Shown in pieces: positions 1 through 6,139 of a DNA stretch of 8,378 nt (positions are counted from its first letter, which is position 1; the number at the start of each line of letters is the position of its first letter). This DNA comes from Verrucomicrobiia bacterium (GTDB lineage: Bacteria; Verrucomicrobiota; Verrucomicrobiia; CAIQCK01): positions 1 through 8,378 of the forward strand of contig JAOACV010000074.1 of NCBI GenBank assembly GCA_026417675.1, written 5' to 3'. The notes beneath the pieces were generated by a model, which saw nothing but the letters and a program-made list of their open reading frames with translations, was not told where the DNA came from and made no database searches. Made by a program: the position numbers and the translations under genes.

Positions 1-275
1 ATATACCAGAGGCGGAGCAGTTTGTTCTCTTCGTCGGCATACACCGAACCGTAAACGTAAACGCGCTCGCCCTCCCAAGGCCGGTCCGGCTCGATCACCG
101 GCGCGCTGAGCGTGCGCGCCGGATGCACCGTGCGGACGACGCCGTTGCTCGCCGCGACGCCGCTGTCGTCGGCGAACAACAGCGGAAGTTCGCGCAACAC
201 GATCTCCGACACCGCAGCGGACGCGAGCACCTCGGCGGCCAGTAGGAGGGTGAGCAAGGAAACCAATGGGCTCAT
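1..275 (-). CDS. Secreted glycosidase-like beta-propeller protein, N-terminal part (runs off the window)
   Basis: The frame is open from an ATG at 275 to the left edge, giving 91 complete codons. Residues 1-21 form a signal peptide (hydrophobic stretch VSLLTLLLAAEVLASA), so the protein is probably exported. The mature start reads LPLLFADDSGVA, then VVRTVHPA, then PDRPWEGERVYVYGSVYADE and LLRLWY. The pattern of a two-Asp 'LF-DD' segment, a 'P-WE' element, an aromatic 'Y-YGSV' strand and an 'RLWY' strand is familiar from large secreted proteins of Planctomycetota and Verrucomicrobiota that resemble five-bladed GH32/GH43-type propellers. Activity cannot be judged because most of the protein lies outside. 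There is no good Shine-Dalgarno site before the ATG, and the frame stays open upstream to a stop near 479, so a longer start is conceivable, though no ATG or GTG supports one. The family assignment is from memory of the motif. Confidence 0.7.
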   Translation of the reverse strand, partial: MSPLVSLLTLLLAAEVLASAAVSEIVLRELPLLFADDSGVAASNGVVRTVHPARTLSAPVIEPDRPWEGERVYVYGSVYADEENKLLRLWY

Positions 276-476
276 GACGGAAAACTTTCGATAAGCGCCG
301 CCCTCGCGTCGAGGATTTTTCGCCGGGTAGCGACATTCGTGGAGGATGACGCCGATGGCGCGCTCGTGCGCGCAGCGGATGACCTCGCGCAAATCCAGCG
401 GCTCCTTCGAGCGTTTCAGCCCACGTTTACCGCGCGCGTCGGAGCGATCATGGTATTCATGGCCATATCGGCAGCG
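276..476 (-). other. Open but startless in-frame stretch upstream of the edge gene, possible gene relic
   Basis: On the minus strand, the reading frame of the edge gene continues upstream without a stop to a TGA at about 477-479, which lies inside the stem-loop at 469-496. It has no ATG, GTG or TTG start that I can support. Its inferred peptide contains a helix-like segment (LDLREVIRCAHERAIGVIL) that loosely resembles the beta/alpha-barrel phrase 'DLREVIRYAHERGIGV' of some glycoside hydrolases. It may be a degraded fragment of a neighbouring glycosidase gene or simply an open frame in GC-rich intergenic DNA. No other gene is supported between 276 and 514. Confidence 0.2.
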
Positions 477-496
477 TCAAACCTGACGCACTGCCG
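469..496 (-). terminator. Strong stem-loop at the 3' end of the DUF3570-ApbE-TlpA-DUF4266 operon
   Basis: An inverted repeat of 11 base pairs: arms CGGCA+GCGTCA and TGACGC+TGCCG, loop AACC, with a two-base bulge (AC) on one side. It begins about 18 bases beyond the stop codon of the last gene of the minus-strand operon. No T-run follows on the minus strand, so it is not a textbook intrinsic terminator. It may be a factor-assisted terminator or a 3'-end hairpin that protects the transcript. Confidence 0.5.
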
Positions 497-514
497 GACG
501 CGCTTTGGGAAGGA

Positions 515-742
515 TCAGTTGCAGCCGCAACCGCCGCCGCCGACGCCGCGGCCTCCGGAGGTGGCTTCGCGGGAGTAGTAAACGTGTTCGCGCGCCGCGA
601 CGAAGAGCGGGTCGCGGTCGCTGCGCATCGTGTAGTCGGCGAGCGTGCCGCGCTCCCACGGTTTGACCACGTTGCAACCCGTCAAACCGCCGCAGGCCAA
701 CGCCAGAAGGATCAGAAGGGCCAGAAAAGTCGCGCGATTCAT
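515..742 (-). CDS. DUF4266-family small lipoprotein with C-terminal Gly/Cys tail
   Basis: A 75-residue protein. Residues 1-22 are a lipoprotein signal peptide ending in the lipobox LTGC, so Cys23 is the predicted lipidated residue and the mature protein is only 53 residues, probably on the outer membrane. The mature part carries the DUF4266 signature: VKPWERGTLAD, then a DRDP segment, EHVYYSREA, and a C-terminal tail GGRGVGGGGCGCN with two cysteines spaced CxC. The function of this family is not established. The ATG overlaps the stop of the thioredoxin-like gene as ATGA (739-742), and GAGGAG sits 8 bases before the ATG, so translation is probably coupled. It is the last gene of an operon with an FMN transferase, a thioredoxin-like protein and an outer-membrane barrel, which suggests an envelope redox or metal/thiol role. 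The tail could bind metal, be oxidised by the TlpA-like partner, or be modified; all three are inference. Confidence 0.85.
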   Translation of the reverse strand: MNRATFLALLILLALACGGLTGCNVVKPWERGTLADYTMRSDRDPLFVAAREHVYYSREATSGGRGVGGGGCGCN

Positions 743-1254
743 TTCAGAAGCTCCTCGATTTCGCGGATGTATTGCGCACGCGTCCGGCCCCGGTCAAATC
801 CTTTGTGGACGAACCGGATCACGCCGGCGCGGTCCACGAGGAACGATGTGGGCATCGTGGGCACGTCGGCCTCGGCCACGAGTTTTTGCCGCGCGTCGCG
901 GACGACGGCGAACGCCGCCGGCGTTTTCTTGAGAAAGTCCTCCATTGCGGAAGGCCGGTCATCCACGTTGATGGCCAAGACGACGAGGCCGCGAGCGCCG
1001 TAGGTTTTCTGCAATTCGGCCAGGACAGGGAACGCATGGCGGCAAGGGCCGCACCACGAGGCCCAGAAGTCAATGAGCACAACCTTGCCGTGCAGGGCGG
1101 GCAGCGTGCCTTCGAGACCTTTGTCGGTCAGACTGGGTAGTTTGTCGCCCGGCTTCCAGCCGGCCCCTGCCGCGCAGGTCATCAGCGCGCACGCGCATGC
1201 GGCGATGATGCGCAGTCGCGCACGCAGCCGCGCGGCCTGACGCTTGGCACACAT
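739..1254 (-). CDS. TlpA-like secreted thioredoxin-fold thiol-disulfide protein
   Basis: A 171-residue protein from the ATG at 1254. Residues 1-31 look like a signal peptide: an Arg-rich start (KRQAARLRARLR) followed by the hydrophobic IIAACACALM and AAGAG. Thioredoxin fold follows: KVVLIDFWASWCGPC, with the catalytic cysteines at about 68 and 71 (WCGPC), a VLAINVDD strand, and the VPTMPTSFLVD segment holding the cis-proline. These are hallmarks of TlpA/ResA-type proteins, which act outside the cytoplasm and reduce or exchange disulfides in partners. An in-frame ATG at 1305 would add 17 residues and sit 23 bases after the ApbE stop. I prefer 1254 because the longer form would give an unusually long N-region before the hydrophobic core; neither start has a strong Shine-Dalgarno site. 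The stop overlaps the DUF4266 start by 4 bases, so the small Cys-tailed lipoprotein is a plausible redox partner. Confidence 0.9.
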   Translation of the reverse strand: MCAKRQAARLRARLRIIAACACALMTCAAGAGWKPGDKLPSLTDKGLEGTLPALHGKVVLIDFWASWCGPCRHAFPVLAELQKTYGARGLVVLAINVDDRPSAMEDFLKKTPAAFAVVRDARQKLVAEADVPTMPTSFLVDRAGVIRFVHKGFDRGRTRAQYIREIEELLK

Positions 1255-1328
1255 GCCCGTTCGCACCCCGGCGAACGCGGCCACGATTGTTGAAGCGGAG
1301 TTCATCGTGAATCGTGAAAAAAAGCGGG

Positions 1329-2321
1329 TCAGGTGCCGTTGCTGGCCAGGTAACGGTCGAAGCCGCGGCTGAGGCTCCGACCGGCGCGGGTGGTGATGGC
1401 GCCCTCGACTAGATAGTTGCTCTCGATGAGCTTCATGCCGTCGCGCTGGCCGAGCACGAAGGCCGCAGTGGACAGGATGCCGGCTTCGGTGCAGGTGCGC
1501 GCGACGACGGTGACGGCCCGACAACCGTTATCCACCGGACAACCGCAGCGCGGATCAATGATGTGGCCGTAGATGCGGCCGTTGACTTCGAACTTCCGCA
1601 GGTAATCGCCCGATGTGGCGACCGCGCGATCGCTGACGACGGCCGCGCCCCAGCAGTTGCCGGGGTCGTCGGCCTTCTCCAAACCGATGAGCCACGGTCC
1701 GCCGCGCGGGTCTTTGCCGTGGACGCGCACGTCGTGGCCGAAGTCCACCAGCACGTTCTCCAAGCCGTCGTCGAGCGCCATCTGCAGCACCCTGTCCACG
1801 GCGTATTCCTTGCCGATGCCGCCGAGATCGAGACACATGCCGGCCTGCGGCAGGAAAACTTCGCCGCGCCGTCGCTGCACCTTCGGCCAGCCGACCTTGG
1901 CCCGGGCGCGGGCCACATCCTCCTCGGTGGGCACGGCGGACCGTTCGCGGCGGTAGTCCCACAATTCGATCACCGGCAGCGCGGTTGGGTCAAAGATGCC
2001 GTAGGTCGCGAAATGGAACGCGTCGCAAAGAGCGAACAGTTCCTCGGCGTCCGGGCCGATGGCGACTGGCTGGCGGCCGGCGTTGCGGTTGATTTCGGAG
2101 ACCAAACTGTCAGGAAGGAACCGCGAAAACGTTTTCTCGAACCGGTCCATCCACTCGACCACCTGGTTCCGAAATGCTTTCGCGCGCGCCCACGACGGGG
2201 CTTGGAAGATCAGCAGACAGTCCGAGCCGATGGCCGGGAAAGTCAGCCGGAAGTAGCCGGCGCCGCTGGCGACGGCCAGTTCAGTCCGGCCGGCGCGCTC
2301 GGTTGTCGTTTCTAGAACCAT
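1329..2321 (-). CDS. apbE: ApbE-like FAD:protein FMN transferase, atypical
   Basis: A 330-residue protein, normal length for ApbE. The family transfers FMN from FAD to a Ser/Thr of a target protein, using Mg2+. Visible family motifs: FPAIGSD near 28-34, DLGGIGKEYAVDRV at 165-178, ATSGDY at 235-240, and HIIDPRCGCP at 253-262 (family form H-I-x-DPR-x-G-x-P). Departures: VDFGHD at 192-197 where most members read GGD; and EAGILSTAAFVLG at 279-291, where the usual ADALSTA Asp, a metal ligand in characterised ApbE proteins, is Gly281. No signal peptide or lipobox precedes the domain, whereas most Gram-negative ApbE proteins are exported. The start at 2321 overlaps the end of the DUF3570 gene by 10 bases, which fixes it and implies coupling. 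It may be an active clade variant or have altered chemistry; its target is not evident, though DUF4266 is next but one in the operon. Confidence 0.88.
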   Translation of the reverse strand: MVLETTTERAGRTELAVASGAGYFRLTFPAIGSDCLLIFQAPSWARAKAFRNQVVEWMDRFEKTFSRFLPDSLVSEINRNAGRQPVAIGPDAEELFALCDAFHFATYGIFDPTALPVIELWDYRRERSAVPTEEDVARARAKVGWPKVQRRRGEVFLPQAGMCLDLGGIGKEYAVDRVLQMALDDGLENVLVDFGHDVRVHGKDPRGGPWLIGLEKADDPGNCWGAAVVSDRAVATSGDYLRKFEVNGRIYGHIIDPRCGCPVDNGCRAVTVVARTCTEAGILSTAAFVLGQRDGMKLIESNYLVEGAITTRAGRSLSRGFDRYLASNGT

Positions 2322-3561
2322 AGCCGCAACCCGACGGTGACGATGTTGGCGGACGGATAGACCTCTTGCACGGTCACGCCGTCGGTGCCGCGCATGTGAT
2401 AGCGTTCGTAGGCCACGTCCACGGTGAACCGGTCGGTGACTTTCCAGATCGCTTGGAGACCGGCTGAAAGCGCGTAGAATTCGGACAAGCGATAGTCTGC
2501 TGAATAGTGCTTCGGATTGCCCGTGAACACCACGCCGTAGAAATCGGCCTCTGTCTCTGACGGTAGTAGCGGAACAGGGGCGAAACAATGAGGCGCTTGC
2601 CGATCTTTTGATACCACGCCAGTTCCACCGTGTGCGAGGTGACGCCGAAAGTGTCGCCGCCGACCCGATAACTGCCTTCGATGCTGGCGTGCAGCGGATC
2701 AAGGTATTGGGTGAGCGACACCAACCCGGTGGCCCGATCGCGCCGGTCGGGCCGCGTTTCTTTCACGATCTGACCGTTGAGTTCGACCGACTTATAGGGA
2801 TCGGCCAGGAAACCATCCGATCGTCCGCAGGTGAACCGGACGCCCAGGACCGTTTCGGGACCGAGAAGCTGGTTGACACCCAGAATGGCATCCACCGAGT
2901 CCTTGTGCCACTCCTCGATGCGCCGGCTGGTGGAGACCACATCGAGCGTCCCCGAGGCGCCGACGATCAGTTCGGTGTTTTTCTGGTTGAACGCGATGGT
3001 ATCGGTCAGCGAGAAGGCGGTCGAATCGTAGTCGTTCTCCGTGCTGTAAACAAACCCCAAGTCCAGCGTGTGGTCATCGAGCCGCGTGATCAGGTTCCCG
3101 TGCGCGGCCTTGCGGACATCCTCCATGCGCAACGTGGGCACGCTGTTTTTGCCCCGCGTCTTGATCGGCGACGGCCCGCTGATGGTGGCCACCGCTCCGC
3201 CGCCCGGCGCCAGCGGGGCCAGCGACTGCGCGGCCGGCGGCGTCCCCGTCGGCGTCGCGCCGCTCATGGTGCTGTAAAGCCCACGCAGCTTCAGCGTGAA
3301 CATTTCGTTCAAGTCCTTCTCCAGTTCCACATATTCGGTAATGACGCGGACGCGCGCGTAGTCCTCCAGGTAGAAGTGCGACTTGATATCGGCCTTGTCT
3401 TCCGCGCGGGCCTTGCGGCTGACCGGAAGACTCAAGAGCGCCGCCGCGAGCACGACCGTGACCGCGGACGAGTGGAAAGGATTGAGGAAAGCGGCGCAAA
3501 GCGCGGCAAGGCTGCCGGCCAACTCGCACCGCGCTGGGTAGCTCAATAGGGGCGTCGTCAA
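2312..3561 (-). pseudogene. DUF3570 outer-membrane beta-barrel protein, split by a frameshift near 2555
   Basis: The first part reads from a TTG at 3561 in one frame to about 2560. The rest continues in another frame from TEADFYGV to the last residues VTVGLRLWF and a stop at 2312. Both parts belong to one DUF3570 protein of about 415 residues: a signal peptide (core AVTVVLAAALLSLPV, cleaved after KARA), an EDKADIKSHFYLEDYARVRV start, many alternating beta-strands, and a C-terminal strand ending in Phe, as in outer-membrane barrels. The break lies in CAGAGACAGAGG on the coding strand. Removing one AG gives RQTEADFY, which restores the frame. TTG is the only usable start I see; no ATG or GTG lies between the upstream in-frame stop and the signal peptide. 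It is the first gene of the operon and its end overlaps the ApbE start. Function is unknown; the family recurs beside DUF4266, ApbE and thioredoxin-like genes. The shift could be a real mutation or a sequencing error. Confidence 0.85.
2549..2559. repeat. CTCTG-T-CTCTG short direct repeat at the DUF3570 frameshift
   Basis: Two CTCTG copies separated by one base (coding strand CAGAGACAGAG) lie exactly where the DUF3570 reading frame changes. A dinucleotide AG gain by slippage here explains the shift. The repeat is short and would be unremarkable elsewhere. Confidence 0.7.
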
Positions 3562-3640
3562 ACAAAAATCTTGGGATCCGCGAGGCCTCGGCGGCTCGCT
3601 GGTTATCGCGAAAGCTTGACCCTCCGCTCGTCGGATTCAA

Positions 3641-3654
3641 GTGGAATCTTCCAC
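3641..3654. promoter_or_regulatory. Palindrome GTGGAA-TC-TTCCAC between the divergent operons, candidate operator
   Basis: Perfect 6-base arms separated by two bases, about 80 bases before the DUF3570 start and about 155 bases before the oxidoreductase start. The position between two divergent transcription units fits a regulator binding site. No regulator gene is present in the window, and a single palindrome of this size can arise by chance. Confidence 0.35.
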
Positions 3655-3711
3655 CAGCCCCCGAAAGCGCGCCGCCCCCGCGCGGGATGGAAAATTTACC
3701 AGCGGCGGATA

Positions 3712-3743
3712 TTGAAAGACACATCGTCGTGAAGGCGTATAAT
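3712..3743 (+). promoter_or_regulatory. Candidate sigma70-type promoter for the plus-strand gene group
   Basis: A perfect TATAAT at 3738-3743 lies 65 bases before the first start codon of the plus-strand genes. A TTGAAA at 3712-3717 is the best -35 match, but the 20-base spacer is longer than the usual 17. The -10 is conspicuous in this GC-rich DNA. No convincing promoter was found for the minus-strand operon. Confidence 0.45.
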
Positions 3744-3760
3744 GGCCGCCATTGGATTTT

Positions 3761-3787
3761 GTCCGCTGGCGTTGGCAGCGGGCGGAC
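3761..3787 (+). other. Hairpin in the predicted 5' UTR of the plus-strand operon
   Basis: Arms GTCCGC (3761-3766) and GCGGAC (3782-3787) enclose 15 bases that can pair partly among themselves. It lies between the TATAAT box and the AGGAG ribosome binding site (3798-3802). It could affect leader stability or translation, but it matches no riboswitch class I recognise. Confidence 0.3.
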
Positions 3788-3808
3788 AGTTTCAAACAGG
3801 AGTAACCG

Positions 3809-4285
3809 ATGACAACGACAACTGATTGTTCTCAGCGGCAACCCCTTCATCGCCGGGACTTTATCCGCGCCGCGGCGGCCGCCGCGACCGCGAGCGCCGC
3901 GCCGTTTGTGGCGCGCGGGCGCGTGCTCGGCGCCAACGACCGCATCGGCGTTGGCTTCATCGGATGCGGTCACCGCTCCGCCGCGCACGCGAAGTCCTTG
4001 GAGTGGCTGCGCGAACAACAGAAGGAAGCCATCGAGTTCGTGGCGTTCATGGACACCTACCGACCGCGGCTTGAACAACGGCGCGCCGCCCTCAACAAGG
4101 ACGCCAAAGTCTATCGCGACTACCGCGAGTTGATCGCGGACCCCGCCGTGGACCTCGAAGGTCCCACCGCCAGCCCGATGGACATCGCTTACCACACGCA
4201 GACCGCGCTCATCATGGGCATGCTCGCCTATCGCGCGCAGAAGACCGCGAAGTTCGACGCTCAGAAACAGGAAATCGTGATCTGA
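3809..4285 (+). CDS. Gfo/Idh/MocA-family oxidoreductase with a large internal deletion
   Basis: A 158-residue open frame with AGGAG 6 bases before the ATG. Residues 14-40 are a Tat signal (HRRDFIRAAAAAATAS), as in the many exported Gfo/Idh/MocA proteins of Planctomycetota and Verrucomicrobiota. Residues 45-115 start the Rossmann fold: RIGVGFIGCG is the NAD(P)-binding glycine motif, followed by a DTYRPR strand end and VYRDYRELIADPAVD. At about residue 116 the sequence jumps to GPTASPMDIAYHTQTALIMGMLAYR and ends KFDAQKQEIVI, which I recognise as the extreme C-terminus of the same family. Family members are usually around 400-470 residues, so roughly 250-300 are missing, including the catalytic EKP region and most of the substrate-binding domain. 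The frame is kept, so the product may be made, but it is unlikely to be an active dehydrogenase. Natural deletion or an assembly collapse would both explain it. Confidence 0.8.
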   Translation: MTTTTDCSQRQPLHRRDFIRAAAAAATASAAPFVARGRVLGANDRIGVGFIGCGHRSAAHAKSLEWLREQQKEAIEFVAFMDTYRPRLEQRRAALNKDAKVYRDYRELIADPAVDLEGPTASPMDIAYHTQTALIMGMLAYRAQKTAKFDAQKQEIVI

Positions 4286-4306
4286 AGTATGGAGAAAAGC
4301 TCGACA

Positions 4307-5224
4307 ATGAAACCGATCAGTGCTCTTTGGCTCGTTGCGGCGCTTGCCGCAGGCTGCGCAACGGCGGCGGAACCGCTCACCGTTGCGAAGGACGACACCA
4401 CCATCAAAGTCAGCCGCGGCTCGAAACCGTTGCTCGAATACCGCTGCGCCTCGGTGCCGTTCAAGCCCTACGTCTCGCAAATGTGGACGCCGAACGGCAT
4501 TCAGGTCCTGCGCGACTCGCCCCACGACCACAAGCACCACCACGGCCTCATGTTTGCGATCGCAGCCGATGGCACGGACTTCTGGAGCGAGAAGGCACTG
4601 AACGGCAAACAACTCGGCCGCTCGCTCGACGGACCGACAGCGACAGCGAACGGCGCAGGGTTCACACAGCATCTGGACTGGGTCGCCACCAACGGGACGG
4701 TGGTGTTGCGTGAACAGCGCAGCGTGTTCGTGCATGACGCGCAGGAGCACGGCGCGACGCTGCTGACATGGCGGAGCCAGCTTTCGCCCGGGCCGAACCT
4801 CGAGGTGGTAAAATTGACGGGCGCTACCTACTTCGGCCTCGGTGCGCGCTTCGTGCAAGACATGGACCAGGGCGGCGAGTTCGTCAACGCCAGCGGTCAG
4901 CCGGGCGACATTGTTCGCGCGGAGTGGCGGCTCGTTGCCGCCAAGTGGTGCGCCTACAGCGCCGGCGTGAATGGCGCGCCCGTCACCATTGTGATGCTCG
5001 ACAACCCGAAGAATCCGCGTCACCCGGCACGGATGTTTACAATAAGCAAGCCGTTCGCGTATCTGTCGGCGACGCTGAACCTGTGGAAGGAACCGATGGA
5101 ACTGAAGCGCGGTTCGGAGTTGGTTTTGCGCTACGGCTTCGCCGTGTGCGACGGCAGACTCAGCGCGGACAGAATCGAGCAGCTTTACGAACGCTGGCTG
5201 GCTTTGCGCGGCCCAAGCAAGTAA
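4307..5224 (+). CDS. DUF6807 (PmoA-like) family secreted protein
   Basis: A 305-residue protein from the ATG at 4307, which has GGAG 12 bases upstream. A second ATG at 4289, four bases after the previous stop, would add six residues (MEKSST) and has no clear Shine-Dalgarno site. Residues 1-21 are a signal peptide (ALWLVAALAAGCATAA); Cys17 follows a loose lipobox, so lipidation is possible. The family signature is the His-rich SPHDHKHHHGLMFA at 71-84, followed by FWSEK. Further barrel or sandwich-like strands include GATYFGLGARF and LSATLNLWKEPMEL, with GSELVLRYGFAV near the end. The family was once labelled 'methane oxygenase PmoA' in annotations, which is misleading: it is not a particulate methane monooxygenase subunit. 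It commonly lies beside Gfo/Idh/MocA and TIM-barrel genes in carbohydrate loci, as here. The histidines suggest metal or sugar binding, which is inference. Confidence 0.85.
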   Translation: MKPISALWLVAALAAGCATAAEPLTVAKDDTTIKVSRGSKPLLEYRCASVPFKPYVSQMWTPNGIQVLRDSPHDHKHHHGLMFAIAADGTDFWSEKALNGKQLGRSLDGPTATANGAGFTQHLDWVATNGTVVLREQRSVFVHDAQEHGATLLTWRSQLSPGPNLEVVKLTGATYFGLGARFVQDMDQGGEFVNASGQPGDIVRAEWRLVAAKWCAYSAGVNGAPVTIVMLDNPKNPRHPARMFTISKPFAYLSATLNLWKEPMELKRGSELVLRYGFAVCDGRLSADRIEQLYERWLALRGPSK

Positions 5225-5262
5225 ATGAAAGGATAGACGACAGTCATCAACTGGAAAAACCC

Positions 5263-6114
5263 ATGGCTAAGATCAAAATCGGGATCAACATGGAATTCGT
5301 CCGCCACGCGGACAAATCGTTCGAGTGGGGCGCGAAAAAGGCGGCGGAACTGGGCTATCGTTACATTGAGCCATGTTTCCTGATGGGCACCTGTTTGCTC
5401 AGCAACGCCGGTTACTGCCACCTTCAGTCACTCGACACCGACCCGGAATACTTCAAGGACTTCTGCGCCAAGCACAAGTTGAAGATCTCCGGCGTCAGCT
5501 CACACTCCGACCTGCTCGACACGCGCATCGGCGTCGAGTATGCCCGCAAAGGCATCATGTATGCCCGCGCGCTGGCCGACCGCGGCCTGTTCGACACGCC
5601 GCCGGTGGTGCAGATCTGCGAGACGATGTATCCGCCGAAATGGATGAAGCCCAACGACGCCTACGCGGTGATGAAGATGAACCTGCGCCCCATCATGGAC
5701 TGCTGCGCCGACAACGGCGTTTATCTCGGCGTTGAGCCGCACGGGCCTTACACAGCGCACACCAGGAGCATGTTGCGCATCCTCGAGCTGAACGACTCGC
5801 CGTGGCTGCGGGTGAACTTCGACACCGGCAACGCTTACCTCGCCGGCGAGGACCCGTATGAGTTCCTGCGCGCCGTGAAGGACAGGCTGATTCATCTCCA
5901 CGCCAAAGACATCAGCGTTGCCCAGAGCGACGCCGAGCGCGGCAAGGTGGCCGGCACCGCCGTCGGCTGCGCCTGCGGCGATGGCGTGATTGACTGGGCG
6001 AAGGTCGCGAAAATTTGCCGGCCGCTGAAACGCGACCTCGTTTTCTCCGTTGAATGCGGCACCGTCGAGCAGGCCGAGCGCTCGCTCAAGCACTTGCAAA
6101 GCGTGCTGCAGTGA
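5263..6114 (+). CDS. Sugar phosphate isomerase/epimerase-like TIM barrel (xylose isomerase-like)
   Basis: A 283-residue protein, typical for the xylose isomerase-like TIM-barrel (AP endonuclease 2) superfamily. It lacks a signal peptide, so it should be cytoplasmic. Likely divalent-metal ligands are visible in the expected order: Glu158 in LGVEPHGPY, Asp187 in VNFDTGN, a His in HLHAKD (211-216) and Glu264 in FSVECGT. The N-terminal strand KIGINMEFV, the ELGYRYIEP strand and the ISGVSSHSDL strand fit the barrel. Such enzymes isomerise or epimerise keto-sugars or act as inosose dehydratases; the substrate cannot be read from the sequence. The start at 5263 has only a weak purine stretch (GGAAAA) before it. 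It sits 38 bases after the DUF6807 stop and 25 bases before the next gene, consistent with one operon. It probably processes the sugar generated or oxidised by neighbouring genes. Confidence 0.88.
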   Translation: MAKIKIGINMEFVRHADKSFEWGAKKAAELGYRYIEPCFLMGTCLLSNAGYCHLQSLDTDPEYFKDFCAKHKLKISGVSSHSDLLDTRIGVEYARKGIMYARALADRGLFDTPPVVQICETMYPPKWMKPNDAYAVMKMNLRPIMDCCADNGVYLGVEPHGPYTAHTRSMLRILELNDSPWLRVNFDTGNAYLAGEDPYEFLRAVKDRLIHLHAKDISVAQSDAERGKVAGTAVGCACGDGVIDWAKVAKICRPLKRDLVFSVECGTVEQAERSLKHLQSVLQ

Positions 6115-6139
6115 ACGACGGAAGGCCGCAGCTCCAACC

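Noticed and set aside
302..320. Terminator-like CCTCG-CGT-CGAGG followed by ATTTTT on the plus strand
   Set aside because: Only a 5-base stem, and no plus-strand gene lies upstream to terminate.
2608..3549. A 313-residue open frame antisense to the DUF3570 gene
   Set aside because: Arg/Gly/Val-rich product with no domain, explained by GC-rich codon use on the opposite strand, where beta-barrel motifs are clear.
3581..3590. Perfect 10-base palindrome CGAGGCCTCG near the DUF3570 start
   Set aside because: GC-rich, short and expected by chance in this composition; no other support.
4289..4306. Upstream ATG for the DUF6807 gene as the main start
   Set aside because: No clear Shine-Dalgarno site; the ATG at 4307 has GGAG and begins the signal peptide cleanly, though the longer form cannot be excluded.
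3074..5023. A 649-residue minus-strand open frame spanning the divergent promoter region and two plus-strand genes
   Set aside because: It crosses a control region and two well-supported genes, and its product has no recognisable domain.
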